9,678 bases of DNA from Tannerellaceae bacterium (GTDB lineage Bacteria > Bacteroidota > Bacteroidia > Bacteroidales > Tannerellaceae): positions 1 through 9,678 of the forward strand of contig JAIRZN010000113.1 of the NCBI GenBank assembly GCA_031267205.1, given 5' to 3'. Below the pieces are notes generated by a model. The model did no database searches, was not told where the DNA came from, and saw only the letters and a list, made by a program, of their open reading frames with translations. Shown here in pieces: positions 1-6,938 of this stretch (within the stretch, counting starts at the first letter, position 1; each line of letters opens with the position of its first letter). The translations under genes and the position numbers were made by a program.

Positions 1-2
1 AG

Positions 3-491
3 TATCCTGGTAATATCTTCGAATATGCCGGTAAGATCTTCGAATATCCTGGCAATATCTTCGAGTATCCTGGTAGGATCGCCGGCGATCGTGGCGCATT
101 CGCCGGCGATCGCGGTACATTCGCCGGCGATCGTGGTGCATTCGCCGGCGATCGTGGTGCATTCGCCGGCGATCGCGGTAAATTCGCCGGCGATCGTGGT
201 GCATTCGCCGGCGATCGCGACACATTCGCCGGCGATCGTTGTAGATTCGCCGGCGATCGTGGCAGATTCGCCGGCGATCGCGGCAGATTCGCCGGCGATC
301 GCGGCAGCTTAGTCGAAGATCTCGGTAGCTTAGTCGAAGATCTCGGCAGCTTAGCCGAAGATCTCGGTAGCTTAGTCGAAGATCACGGCAGCTTAGTCGA
401 AGATCTCGGTAGCTTAGCCGAAGATCTCGGTAGCTTAGCCGAAGATTGCGGCAGCTTAGCGGAAGATCGTGGCGGGTTAGCGGAAGATTGA
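3..491 (+). CDS. Heptapeptide-repeat protein, 3' end of a gene that begins left of the window
   Basis: The frame starting at base 3 has no stop for 162 codons and ends at TGA (489-491), immediately after the last 21-bp repeat. It encodes 23 consecutive heptads: three of the PGNIFEY type, a hybrid PGRIAGD, ten of the RGAFAGD type, a hybrid RGSLVED, then eight of the LGSLAED/LGSLVED type. Gly at heptad position 2 and an aliphatic or Phe at position 4 persist through all families; position 7 is Tyr, then Asp. Two frequent T/C variations fall on third codon positions (cgt/cgc, ggt/ggc) and are silent in this frame. The other two forward frames are closed by TAG in the last block. One reverse frame is also open through the array, but I find no usable start for it. 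No start codon for the forward frame is visible. LGSLAED heptads put Leu at a/d spacing, but Gly in every unit argues against a stable coiled coil. Function unknown; it could also be non-coding minisatellite DNA. Confidence 0.55.
   Translation, partial: YPGNIFEYAGKIFEYPGNIFEYPGRIAGDRGAFAGDRGTFAGDRGAFAGDRGAFAGDRGKFAGDRGAFAGDRDTFAGDRCRFAGDRGRFAGDRGRFAGDRGSLVEDLGSLVEDLGSLAEDLGSLVEDHGSLVEDLGSLAEDLGSLAEDCGSLAEDRGGLAED
5..487 (+). repeat. Tandem array of 23 units of 21 bp in three families
   Basis: Every unit is 21 bp with no insertion or deletion across the visible array. Units 5-67 share a half ending in tcttcgaata. The unit at 68-88 is a hybrid. Units 89-298 share attcgccggcga in their second half. 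The unit at 299-319 is a second hybrid, and units 320-487 carry agctta followed by gtcgaaga or gccgaaga. A weak consensus (TC, then GG at unit positions 5-6, then CG near positions 16-17) runs through all three, so they probably derive from one ancestral unit. Bases 1-4 match the end of a further unit, so the array continues leftwards. 21 bp equals seven codons and also about two turns of B-DNA. Confidence 0.95.
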
Positions 492-543
492 CATTGGAGA
501 GGATTAAATATTTTGTAGTATAAACGATTTAAAACAACTTGAA

Positions 544-1230
544 ATGAGTAATTCACAGTGGTTGCCGAAAGGTCACAGAGGATTGTATGAAAAGGTCTAC
601 GGTATCGTAACTTACGTTGACAAGAACGACGTTAACTTCGGGATGGATAAGGATGCCCGTTTTGGTAATTGGTATCAGAAGGAGTTCAGGGACTGTTTCA
701 ACAAGTATTTGCCGTTGTATAATGCTTATGAGGACGATAGGACGCGTACGCCTTATATAGTCACCGAGCTGAAGACGATAGAGAAACAGCTTCTCCCGCT
801 TGTCCGCGACCTGTATTTAATGCTAAGCGGCAATAAGTTAGTATCGGACGCCGATCTTGCGGTTATGCACTTGCCTGCCCGCAGGAACGGGGGACACAGG
901 CCGGCTCCTGTGGCCGCTTTGCCGCCTAAGATGATTATAACCCCGCTCGAAAGCAACAGGTTGAGAATATCCTACTTCCCTGAAGGCACGGAGCACAAGA
1001 GCGGTAAGCCTTACGGACAGCATGGGGTGGAAATCAAATGGGGATTTTCCGACGAAACAGTCCTGAACCAGGATCAACTCCCGTATTCGATCTTCGACAC
1101 GGCCTCGCCTTACACCCTCAAGTTCACTCTTAGAGACGCGGGTAAGGCTGTCGACATCGCCCTCAGGTGGGAGAATACGCGCGGCGAGAAAGGGCCGTGG
1201 AGCAGGATAGCAAGGGCAATTGTGCCTTGA
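544..1230 (+). CDS. Conserved-looking hypothetical protein with C-terminal beta-rich WENTRGEKGPWS domain
   Basis: This 228-aa protein has no signal peptide or membrane segment, so it is probably cytoplasmic. Residues 1-112 look mainly helical and are rich in Tyr, Lys and Asp. Residues 113-130 form a Gly/Pro/Ala-rich linker. Residues 131-228 alternate hydrophobic and polar residues like a small beta-sandwich, with GQHGVEIKWG (158-167) and WENTRGEKGPWS (209-220) as the most distinctive motifs. From memory, proteins with this layout and the same ending (EN.RGE.GPW) are common uncharacterised proteins in gut anaerobes; I cannot confirm this here and know no assigned function. The ATG at 544 follows an A-rich stretch typical of Bacteroidota starts and lies 52 bp after the stop of the heptapeptide-repeat frame, so the two may be co-transcribed. 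A hairpin with a T-run follows 35 bp downstream. An antisense frame overlapping this gene is a shadow. Confidence 0.85.
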   Translation: MSNSQWLPKGHRGLYEKVYGIVTYVDKNDVNFGMDKDARFGNWYQKEFRDCFNKYLPLYNAYEDDRTRTPYIVTELKTIEKQLLPLVRDLYLMLSGNKLVSDADLAVMHLPARRNGGHRPAPVAALPPKMIITPLESNRLRISYFPEGTEHKSGKPYGQHGVEIKWGFSDETVLNQDQLPYSIFDTASPYTLKFTLRDAGKAVDIALRWENTRGEKGPWSRIARAIVP

Positions 1231-1265
1231 GGTTCGGGTAATTTTTGTCCCGGTAGCTTTTAGTG

Positions 1266-1293
1266 GAGGGACGTCGCACCGGTGGCGCCCCTC
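1266..1293 (+). terminator. Probable rho-independent terminator after the 544-1230 gene
   Basis: GAGGG (1266-1270) pairs with CCCTC (1289-1293). The interior can extend the stem imperfectly around the self-complementary CACCGGTG. TTTTATA follows directly (1294-1300). The position, 35 bp after the stop codon and before the next gene's leader, suits a terminator. The inner stem is imperfect, so its strength is uncertain. Confidence 0.5.
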
Positions 1294-1310
1294 TTTTATA
1301 TGCCGTATTC

Positions 1311-1320
1311 CGCACGTGCG
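1311..1320. promoter_or_regulatory. 10-bp perfect palindrome upstream of the TonB-dependent receptor gene
   Basis: CGCACGTGCG reads identically on both strands and sits about 36 bp before the candidate -33 element of the receptor gene. Uptake receptor genes are often regulated, so it could be an operator half-site or core. A single 10-bp palindrome in GC-rich DNA may also be chance. Confidence 0.2.
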
Positions 1321-1355
1321 ACCGCTTACGGCGTCCGAAATCACTACTTTTAGCG

Positions 1356-1387
1356 ATTGTGCGCGTGGAGGGCTTGGCGTTCCTTTG
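1356..1387 (+). promoter_or_regulatory. Candidate Bacteroides-type promoter for the TonB-dependent receptor
   Basis: ATTG (1356-1359) lies 20 bp upstream of TTCCTTTG (1380-1387). The known primary-sigma pattern in Bacteroides is TTTG, 19-21 bp, TAnnTTTG. The -7 element matches 5 of 6 fixed positions and the spacing is right; the -33 element matches TTG. Transcription would start near 1394, giving a leader of about 25 nt before the ATG at 1419. A second, weaker -7-like site, TACTTTTA, lies at 1345-1352 without a matching -33 element. Confidence 0.4.
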
Positions 1388-1418
1388 CAGTGTGAATCAT
1401 CATAATGCAAGGAATCTA

Positions 1419-3734
1419 ATGAGAAACTTTTATTACGTATCGGCAGCGCTTGGAGTCGCGCTGTCTTTACAGGAAGCCAAAGCCGACTCTATCGAACCGA
1501 ACGATACGATCAAGACTTACAACATAGGCGAAGTAGTCGTCACGTCTTCGACGAAGGAGACTAACGAGTTGCATCTCCTGCCGGGCTCGGTATCGCTCAT
1601 CTCGCCGAACGCTGTCGCCGAACGCCGGATTAATGCCTTGAAAGACATCACGTCGCTCGTACCCAACCTCTACATCCCCGACTATGGCGCACGCCTTACA
1701 TCGGCCATATACATAAGAGGCGTGGGAGCGCGCAGCAGCGGGCAGTCGGTCGGCCTGTATGTCGACGATGCGCCGTATCCGGACAAGAGTTCCTTCGATT
1801 TCGAACTTGCCGACGTGCAGCGCATCGAAGTCCTGCGCGGCCCACAGGGGACACTTTACGGCCGTAATGCAATGGGCGGGATAGTGAACGTTTATACCTT
1901 CTCGCCCTTTGATTACGAGGGAACGCGGCTCTCGGTCGCTGCCGGCAATTACGGATTAGCAAAGGCCAAAGCCTCGCGCCACATGAAGATAGGGGACACT
2001 TTCGGCGTCTCACTAAGCGGGCGTTACGACCATACGGACGGTTATTTCACCAATATTCATACCGGTCGTAAGGCTGATGCCGAAACATCGGCAGGCGGAC
2101 GTCTTAGGCTCGAATGGCGCCCGGTAGCCGGCATGTCGGCGGCTTATGCGCTGTCGTATGACTATGTAGACCAGGGGGCTTTCCCCTACGGGCTTTACCA
2201 CAGTGAAACGGCGACGGTCGATCCGGTGAGCGCAGGCGATCCTTCGTCGTATAACAGGAAGACGCTCACAAACAGTTTGCGCCTCGAATACCGGCGTCCC
2301 GGAAGCTTTGTCTTAAGCAGCGTCACAGGGCATCAATACCTAAGCGATGACATGAAGATGGACCAGGACTTCTCGCCCCTGTCCGTCTTCACCCTCAACC
2401 AGCGGCAAACACAGAAAGCTTTCAGCCAGGAGATAGCCGTCAAGAGCGATACGCAGGCCAACTATCAATGGTCGTTCGGCATATACGGCTTCGCGAACGA
2501 GCTTCACACCGAGGGGCCTGTAACATTCGGCGCCGACGGCGTGAAGAGCATTCTCCAGAAAGTCTTCGACGACCTGAAGGCCGAGAATCCCCGTATGCCC
2601 GCCCTCGTGGTTATGGACGAAGAGCTTTACATACCCGGAACGTTCGACACTCCGGCGCGCGGCCTGGCCCTTTTCCATCAATCTACTTACAATAACCTGT
2701 TCACACGCGGATTATCGCTTACGGCAGGCTTCCGTTTAGACTACGAGCGACAGGGCATGGACTATGCCTCGACCGCCGGTATGCGTATGGGAATAAGCCG
2801 TCCCTCCGGCCCTGCGGTTGAGATACCCGGCATCAAGCCTACGGTGATAGACGCGACTACGTCACAGGACTTCAGGCAATTCCTTCCCAAGCTATCGCTC
2901 AAGTACGAGTGTACGCCGCGCACCTTCACCTACCTCTCTGTGGCGAAGGGTTATAAGGCGGGAGGTTATAACGTCCAGATGTCGGCAGACCTTATGCAAA
3001 GCAGGATGCAGTACGACATGATGTCGCAGTTCGTCCCCGCCTTAGCCGTCGCGCCGGAGCCGATAGAGAATGTCGCCGCCTACCGTCCGGAACAGAGCTG
3101 GAACTATGAGTTAGGCATCCGCAGCGAACTCGTCAAAGGCCGGCTCACATCGGAACTGACCTTCTTCTACACGGATATAAGCGATATGCAGATAACGAAG
3201 TTCGTGGAAAGCGGCAACGGCCGTATCCTTGCCAATGCAGGCATGGCGCGTAGCTTGGGAGCCGAGCTGACTGTCCGCGCCCGCCTCTATGACGCCCTGA
3301 CTGCGGATGTGAACTATGGCTTCACGCGCGCGACGTTCTCGGACTATGTTCATGAGCAAAAGGCAGGCGGGAGCATCGTCCGCACCGATTGCCGCGGCAA
3401 GGCTATACCTTACATTCCTTCCAATACATTAAATATAGGGCTGCATTATTCCCTTTTGATACGCCGCGGATGGATAGACCAGTACACGGCCTCGACGCAG
3501 TTCAGCGGCGTAGGCGCCATCAAGTGGACGGAGCTCAACGATGTCGGCCAGCCCTTCTACGGCCTGCTGAACCTCAAGACCGGCATCCGCAAGGGCATTG
3601 TCCGCCTCGACTTATGGGCGCGCAACCTGACCGGCGCCTCTTACAACGTCTTTTACTTTGAATCGCTCGGCCGGCCCTATCTCCAGAAAGGCAAGCCCAT
3701 ACAGATAGGGTTGGACGTATCGGTAGTATTCTGA
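1419..3734 (+). CDS. TonB-dependent outer-membrane receptor (plug plus beta-barrel, non-SusC type)
   Basis: The 771-aa product imports a ligand across the outer membrane using TonB energy; the substrate is unknown. Residues 1-22 form a signal peptide (MRNFYYVSAALG..., predicted cleavage after AKA). A TonB-box-like EVVVTS follows at about 38-43. The plug spans about 47-160, with IRGVGARSSGQSVGLYVDD (99-117) and IEVLRGPQGTLYGRN (136-150). The rest is a barrel with alternating aromatic strands, ending GLDVSVVF; the terminal Phe fits Bam recognition. It lacks the N-terminal carboxypeptidase-regulatory-like domain of SusC proteins and no SusD partner is adjacent, so a polysaccharide receptor is unlikely. 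The plug motif resembles the siderophore/small-molecule class found in proteobacteria. An in-frame GTG at 1263 would add 52 residues ahead of the signal peptide, so I reject it in favour of ATG 1419. The gene stands alone and converges on the RND gene. Confidence 0.93.
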   Translation: MRNFYYVSAALGVALSLQEAKADSIEPNDTIKTYNIGEVVVTSSTKETNELHLLPGSVSLISPNAVAERRINALKDITSLVPNLYIPDYGARLTSAIYIRGVGARSSGQSVGLYVDDAPYPDKSSFDFELADVQRIEVLRGPQGTLYGRNAMGGIVNVYTFSPFDYEGTRLSVAAGNYGLAKAKASRHMKIGDTFGVSLSGRYDHTDGYFTNIHTGRKADAETSAGGRLRLEWRPVAGMSAAYALSYDYVDQGAFPYGLYHSETATVDPVSAGDPSSYNRKTLTNSLRLEYRRPGSFVLSSVTGHQYLSDDMKMDQDFSPLSVFTLNQRQTQKAFSQEIAVKSDTQANYQWSFGIYGFANELHTEGPVTFGADGVKSILQKVFDDLKAENPRMPALVVMDEELYIPGTFDTPARGLALFHQSTYNNLFTRGLSLTAGFRLDYERQGMDYASTAGMRMGISRPSGPAVEIPGIKPTVIDATTSQDFRQFLPKLSLKYECTPRTFTYLSVAKGYKAGGYNVQMSADLMQSRMQYDMMSQFVPALAVAPEPIENVAAYRPEQSWNYELGIRSELVKGRLTSELTFFYTDISDMQITKFVESGNGRILANAGMARSLGAELTVRARLYDALTADVNYGFTRATFSDYVHEQKAGGSIVRTDCRGKAIPYIPSNTLNIGLHYSLLIRRGWIDQYTASTQFSGVGAIKWTELNDVGQPFYGLLNLKTGIRKGIVRLDLWARNLTGASYNVFYFESLGRPYLQKGKPIQIGLDVSVVF

Positions 3735-3737
3735 CCA

Positions 3738-3763
3738 CCGTCAGGGGCGTATCCCTGCGACGG
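3738..3763. terminator. Shared hairpin in the convergent gap between receptor and RND genes
   Basis: CCGTC (3738-3742) and AGGG (3743-3746) pair with CCCT (3753-3756) and GACGG (3759-3763), with a 6-nt loop and a 2-nt bulge. It lies between the receptor stop (3732-3734) and the RND stop (3765-3767 on the minus strand), so it can fold in either transcript. No T-run follows on either side, so it may protect 3' ends or aid termination; intrinsic termination is not assured. Confidence 0.5.
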
Positions 3764-3764
3764 C

Positions 3765-6700
3765 TTAACGCTTTCCGACGGTAAAGAGCGGGAGGTAGAG
3801 GTAGATGCCGATGACCGACATTATCAGTCCGCCTATTGTGCCTGCGGCGAGTGGGAACCAGAAGGCTTCGCGGTCTGTCCCTATCATAAAGGGCAGGAAG
3901 CCGAGGACGGAGGAGATGATGGTGAGGAAGATAGGGCCTATCTTAGCGTTCCAGGCCTTGATGTAGGCGCGGCGGGGCGGGAGTAGCGGGCGGCGCTCGC
4001 GTACCTTATTATACTCGTTCAGCAGGTATATGCTGGCGTTGATCGTTATGCCGCAAAGGATGATGAAGGAGGCGAACCCGCCCTGGTCGAAGTTGAGCTT
4101 AAACCAGTAGAAGGTTAGGAAGACGCCGATATAGGATATGGGTATGACGAAGATTATGGCGAACGGCTGGCGTAAGGAGTTGAACAGTATGCCGCTTGTG
4201 AAGTATATAATGACTATGATGACGAGCAGGAGCAGGTACTGGCGGTTGTCCTTTTTCCCCCAATAGGTGTAATACATATTTTCGCTCTGCGCCTTGTATC
4301 CCATCGGGAGGATGGCGTTGAAGCTGTCGATCAGGTGTTCTTGCACCCTGTTACCCTGGCTTGATGCGCCGATGTATTCGTATTGAAGGCAGAGGCGGTA
4401 CTGTTGGTTTATCTTGGCTACGTTCTGCGGCATCTGTTGCTTGTCGACCGTTGCGAGGGAGGAGATAAGGTATGGCGGATGATCGCCTCCCGATGGCTGC
4501 GGGGCGTAAAGGAGGCTCCATACGTCGTACTCCGACGATTGCCGCGAGGTGAGCTTGAGGCGTTCGGTTTCATTATCCACCACTATATTGCCTGCCGGTA
4601 TGTCTTTGCCGAACACGGGGCGGAGCGAGGCGTAGAGTTCAACCGGACGTATGTCTTCCTCGGCAAGGCGGCGTTTGTTGAGGTTGAAGGAGAACTCGCG
4701 GTAATCGTCCTTATACCAGGAGAACTCGTAGTTGATTATCACCTCTTTTATGCGGCGGTAGCTCGTCAGCGAGTCACGCATTTGCTCGGCCCAGAGGTAT
4801 AGCTCGTCGTAATTGTACCCCAGCATCTCGATGCGGTAGTTGCCTGCCGATTCGCGCACGTCGTTGTTGAAGCCCTGGTCGGGCAGGCCGTATACGCTCC
4901 AGCTCCCTCCGCCCAGCTCCAGGGCGCGACTGATGATGTGGCTCTTGAGGGTGTAGGGAAAGCCGCTACGCCCCGACGCTTTGGTGAAGAAGATGTCGAT
5001 GCGCGCCTGGCGTGCGTTGAAGATATTGGTCTGGAACTGCCGTATGTCTCCTGAGAAGGTACTCAAGTAGGCTTCCATCCGTCCGATGAGGTTGTTCATC
5101 TGCGAGAGCGTCACGCCGTTGGGCAGCGAGGCCGTAACGGTCAGCACTAACTCTTCGCGCCTTGTGAGGTAGCTCCCTTCGTATACCTTCTGGACAAACA
5201 GGCGCAGAGCGCCGCCCAGAGCCTTGTCGACAATGGGGCGTACCTTCTCCTTGTACGTCTGGCTACCGATGTAGCGGTTGTAGCGTTCGATCCAGACGGA
5301 GTCCAAGTGCGAATAAGTCTCCGACGCCTTCATGTCGATCTTCTCCGGCAGCATGAACACAGGCAGCCCGAAGCCAAGTATGAGGAGGAAGCAAAACGAT
5401 TTCTTCCACCTGCTAAGGAAGCCCATCTGCCACAGGTAAACCCTTCCGGCGTAAACGGGCAGGCGGCGTATCCATCGGCGTAGCGGCATCTTCCGTAAGG
5501 GCCTCGCCGCCTTAGGCCGTATCAGCACATCCTGAAGGGCGGGTATGAAGAAGAGGGCGACGGCCAGCGATACGGCAAGGTTGACGATCACCACGGCGGC
5601 AAAGTCCTGGAGGTTGAGCCGTATCTCCTCGTCTAAGAAGAAGATGACCGAGAGCGCGCCGAGCGTCGTCAGCGTAGCCGCCATTATCGGCAGGAAGGCG
5701 TCGCGGTTATGACGCTTGCGGATATGGTCGGACATGACAATGGTATTGTCGATGATAAGGCTTAGCGAGATAGTGATGCCGGCCAACGAATAGAGCTGCA
5801 TCTCCAGCCTGAGCAGGTAGTAGAAGATGAAAGCTATGCATACGTTGATGACGAGGCTTGAGACGATAAGCGTCAGGTAACGCCAACTGCGCGTCATCAA
5901 GAGGACGAAAAGCAGCAGTATAACGATCGTCATCGCCGTGCGCAGGTATATCTTGCTAAGCTCTTCGCGTATGAAGCGCGTCGCATCGTAGCTGATATGC
6001 ATCTCGTATCCGGCAGGCAGGCTCTCGCGTATGCTTTTCATCTCCTCGTTCACACGTGCGGCAAGTTCAAGCTGGTTAGCCGTTTCCTCGGCGCGTATGG
6101 AGAGGTAGATGGAGTTAAGGCCGTTGATGCGGTAGTATGCCGAAGGGGCTTCTTCGCGGCGCGTGACGTTGAGCAGGCGGTCGAGGCGTATCAGGGAGCT
6201 ATCGGAAGCGGCCACCGTTATCAGCGACGGGTCAAAGCCCTCGTTTCCGGCTCCGGGCGCAAGCGTGAGGCGTATCCACCCGCCGTCGTCGCCCTCCTGT
6301 GCAAGGCCGAGGAACTCGCGGCGGTAGTAGCGGGCGATGGCGTCGCGGATGCCGTCAACCGTAACGCCGACGGCGGATAACCGGCGGCTGTCGTATTCCA
6401 ACTGCCATTCCATAGGCGTAGCTCCGGTTATATCCGCACGGTAAATGCCTGCGATACCGGCCAGACGCGGCTTGATGCGGTTCTCGGCAAAGCGTTGTAT
6501 GAGTATAGGCGTAGCGGCGGCGTTGATGGTGTAGCTCATGAAGGGGCGCGACTCCTTGTCGTCGGGCCGGCTCATCTCAAGCACGGGGTAGCTCATCCCT
6601 TCGGGCATAGCGGGCCATGCCTGGCGGATGATGGTAGAGGCCTCGAAGCGGGCGGCGTCGATATTGGCGTGCTTGTCCATCTCAAGCGTAATAATTCCCC

Positions 6701-6938
6701 AGCCGTTGCCCGACGTCGAGGTGATCTCGCGTATCCCGTTTATGCGCGTCAGCATGGCTTCGAGGCGCGAGGTTACTTCCATCTCAATGACGCGCGACGA
6801 ATGGTTGGGCATATCGTAACGGATGCTCAACCGCGGCAGCGTATACGACGGTTCGAGCTTGACGGGCAGCAACGGGATGAAGGCTATGCCGGCCAGGGCT
6901 ACGCAGACGAAAGCGAGTATGACGGAGAATCTACTCAT
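3765..6938 (-). CDS. RND-family efflux pump, inner-membrane permease subunit
   Basis: The 1057-aa product is a proton-driven resistance-nodulation-division exporter of full length (AcrB has 1049 residues). It shows the standard duplicated plan: TM1 (about 5-24), a first periplasmic loop, TM2-6 (about 333-466), TM7 (about 513-530), a second periplasmic loop, then TM8-12 (about 899-1052). TM4 holds IIDNTIVMSDH, with Asp397 and Asn398 in place of AcrB's Asp-Asp pair. TM10 holds GITINASIYL, with Asn967 where AcrB has Lys940. This D-N/N combination is common in AcrB-like pumps outside the E. coli type, so the protein is probably active. The ATG overlaps the end of the TolC-family gene by 8 nt (ATGAGTAG), implying translational coupling. 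No adaptor (MFP) gene adjoins it. Substrate unknown: drugs, lipids, siderophores or other metabolites are all possible. Confidence 0.95.
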   Translation of the reverse strand: MSRFSVILAFVCVALAGIAFIPLLPVKLEPSYTLPRLSIRYDMPNHSSRVIEMEVTSRLEAMLTRINGIREITSTSGNGWGIITLEMDKHANIDAARFEASTIIRQAWPAMPEGMSYPVLEMSRPDDKESRPFMSYTINAAATPILIQRFAENRIKPRLAGIAGIYRADITGATPMEWQLEYDSRRLSAVGVTVDGIRDAIARYYRREFLGLAQEGDDGGWIRLTLAPGAGNEGFDPSLITVAASDSSLIRLDRLLNVTRREEAPSAYYRINGLNSIYLSIRAEETANQLELAARVNEEMKSIRESLPAGYEMHISYDATRFIREELSKIYLRTAMTIVILLLFVLLMTRSWRYLTLIVSSLVINVCIAFIFYYLLRLEMQLYSLAGITISLSLIIDNTIVMSDHIRKRHNRDAFLPIMAATLTTLGALSVIFFLDEEIRLNLQDFAAVVIVNLAVSLAVALFFIPALQDVLIRPKAARPLRKMPLRRWIRRLPVYAGRVYLWQMGFLSRWKKSFCFLLILGFGLPVFMLPEKIDMKASETYSHLDSVWIERYNRYIGSQTYKEKVRPIVDKALGGALRLFVQKVYEGSYLTRREELVLTVTASLPNGVTLSQMNNLIGRMEAYLSTFSGDIRQFQTNIFNARQARIDIFFTKASGRSGFPYTLKSHIISRALELGGGSWSVYGLPDQGFNNDVRESAGNYRIEMLGYNYDELYLWAEQMRDSLTSYRRIKEVIINYEFSWYKDDYREFSFNLNKRRLAEEDIRPVELYASLRPVFGKDIPAGNIVVDNETERLKLTSRQSSEYDVWSLLYAPQPSGGDHPPYLISSLATVDKQQMPQNVAKINQQYRLCLQYEYIGASSQGNRVQEHLIDSFNAILPMGYKAQSENMYYTYWGKKDNRQYLLLLVIIVIIYFTSGILFNSLRQPFAIIFVIPISYIGVFLTFYWFKLNFDQGGFASFIILCGITINASIYLLNEYNKVRERRPLLPPRRAYIKAWNAKIGPIFLTIISSVLGFLPFMIGTDREAFWFPLAAGTIGGLIMSVIGIYLYLPLFTVGKR

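Noticed and set aside
89..298. GCGATCGC octamers resembling the cyanobacterial HIP1 repeat
   Set aside because: They arise only from the junctions of this one tandem array and are not dispersed in the window.
25..312. 95-aa forward ORF of repeated SPAIVVH-like heptads
   Set aside because: It starts in the middle of the array, uses a frame where common T/C variants change Val to Ala, and ends at the first TAG once family C begins. The frame starting at base 3 is open through all families and ends at the array boundary.
5..487. CRISPR array
   Set aside because: Units are contiguous 21-bp repeats without unique spacers, and there are no cas genes.
838..1410. 190-aa reverse-strand ORF
   Set aside because: It overlaps the better supported 544-1230 gene, reads across its terminator and the next gene's promoter, and shows no recognisable domain.
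1263..1418. 52-residue N-terminal extension of the receptor from a GTG start
   Set aside because: It would place arginine-rich sequence ahead of a normal signal peptide and run through the terminator and promoter region. ATG 1419 starts directly at the signal peptide.
3765..6938. Possible inactive RND pump because AcrB's second Asp and Lys940 are replaced by Asn
   Set aside because: The D-N in TM4 with Asn in TM10 is a common arrangement in many AcrB-like pumps, and the protein is full length without frameshifts.
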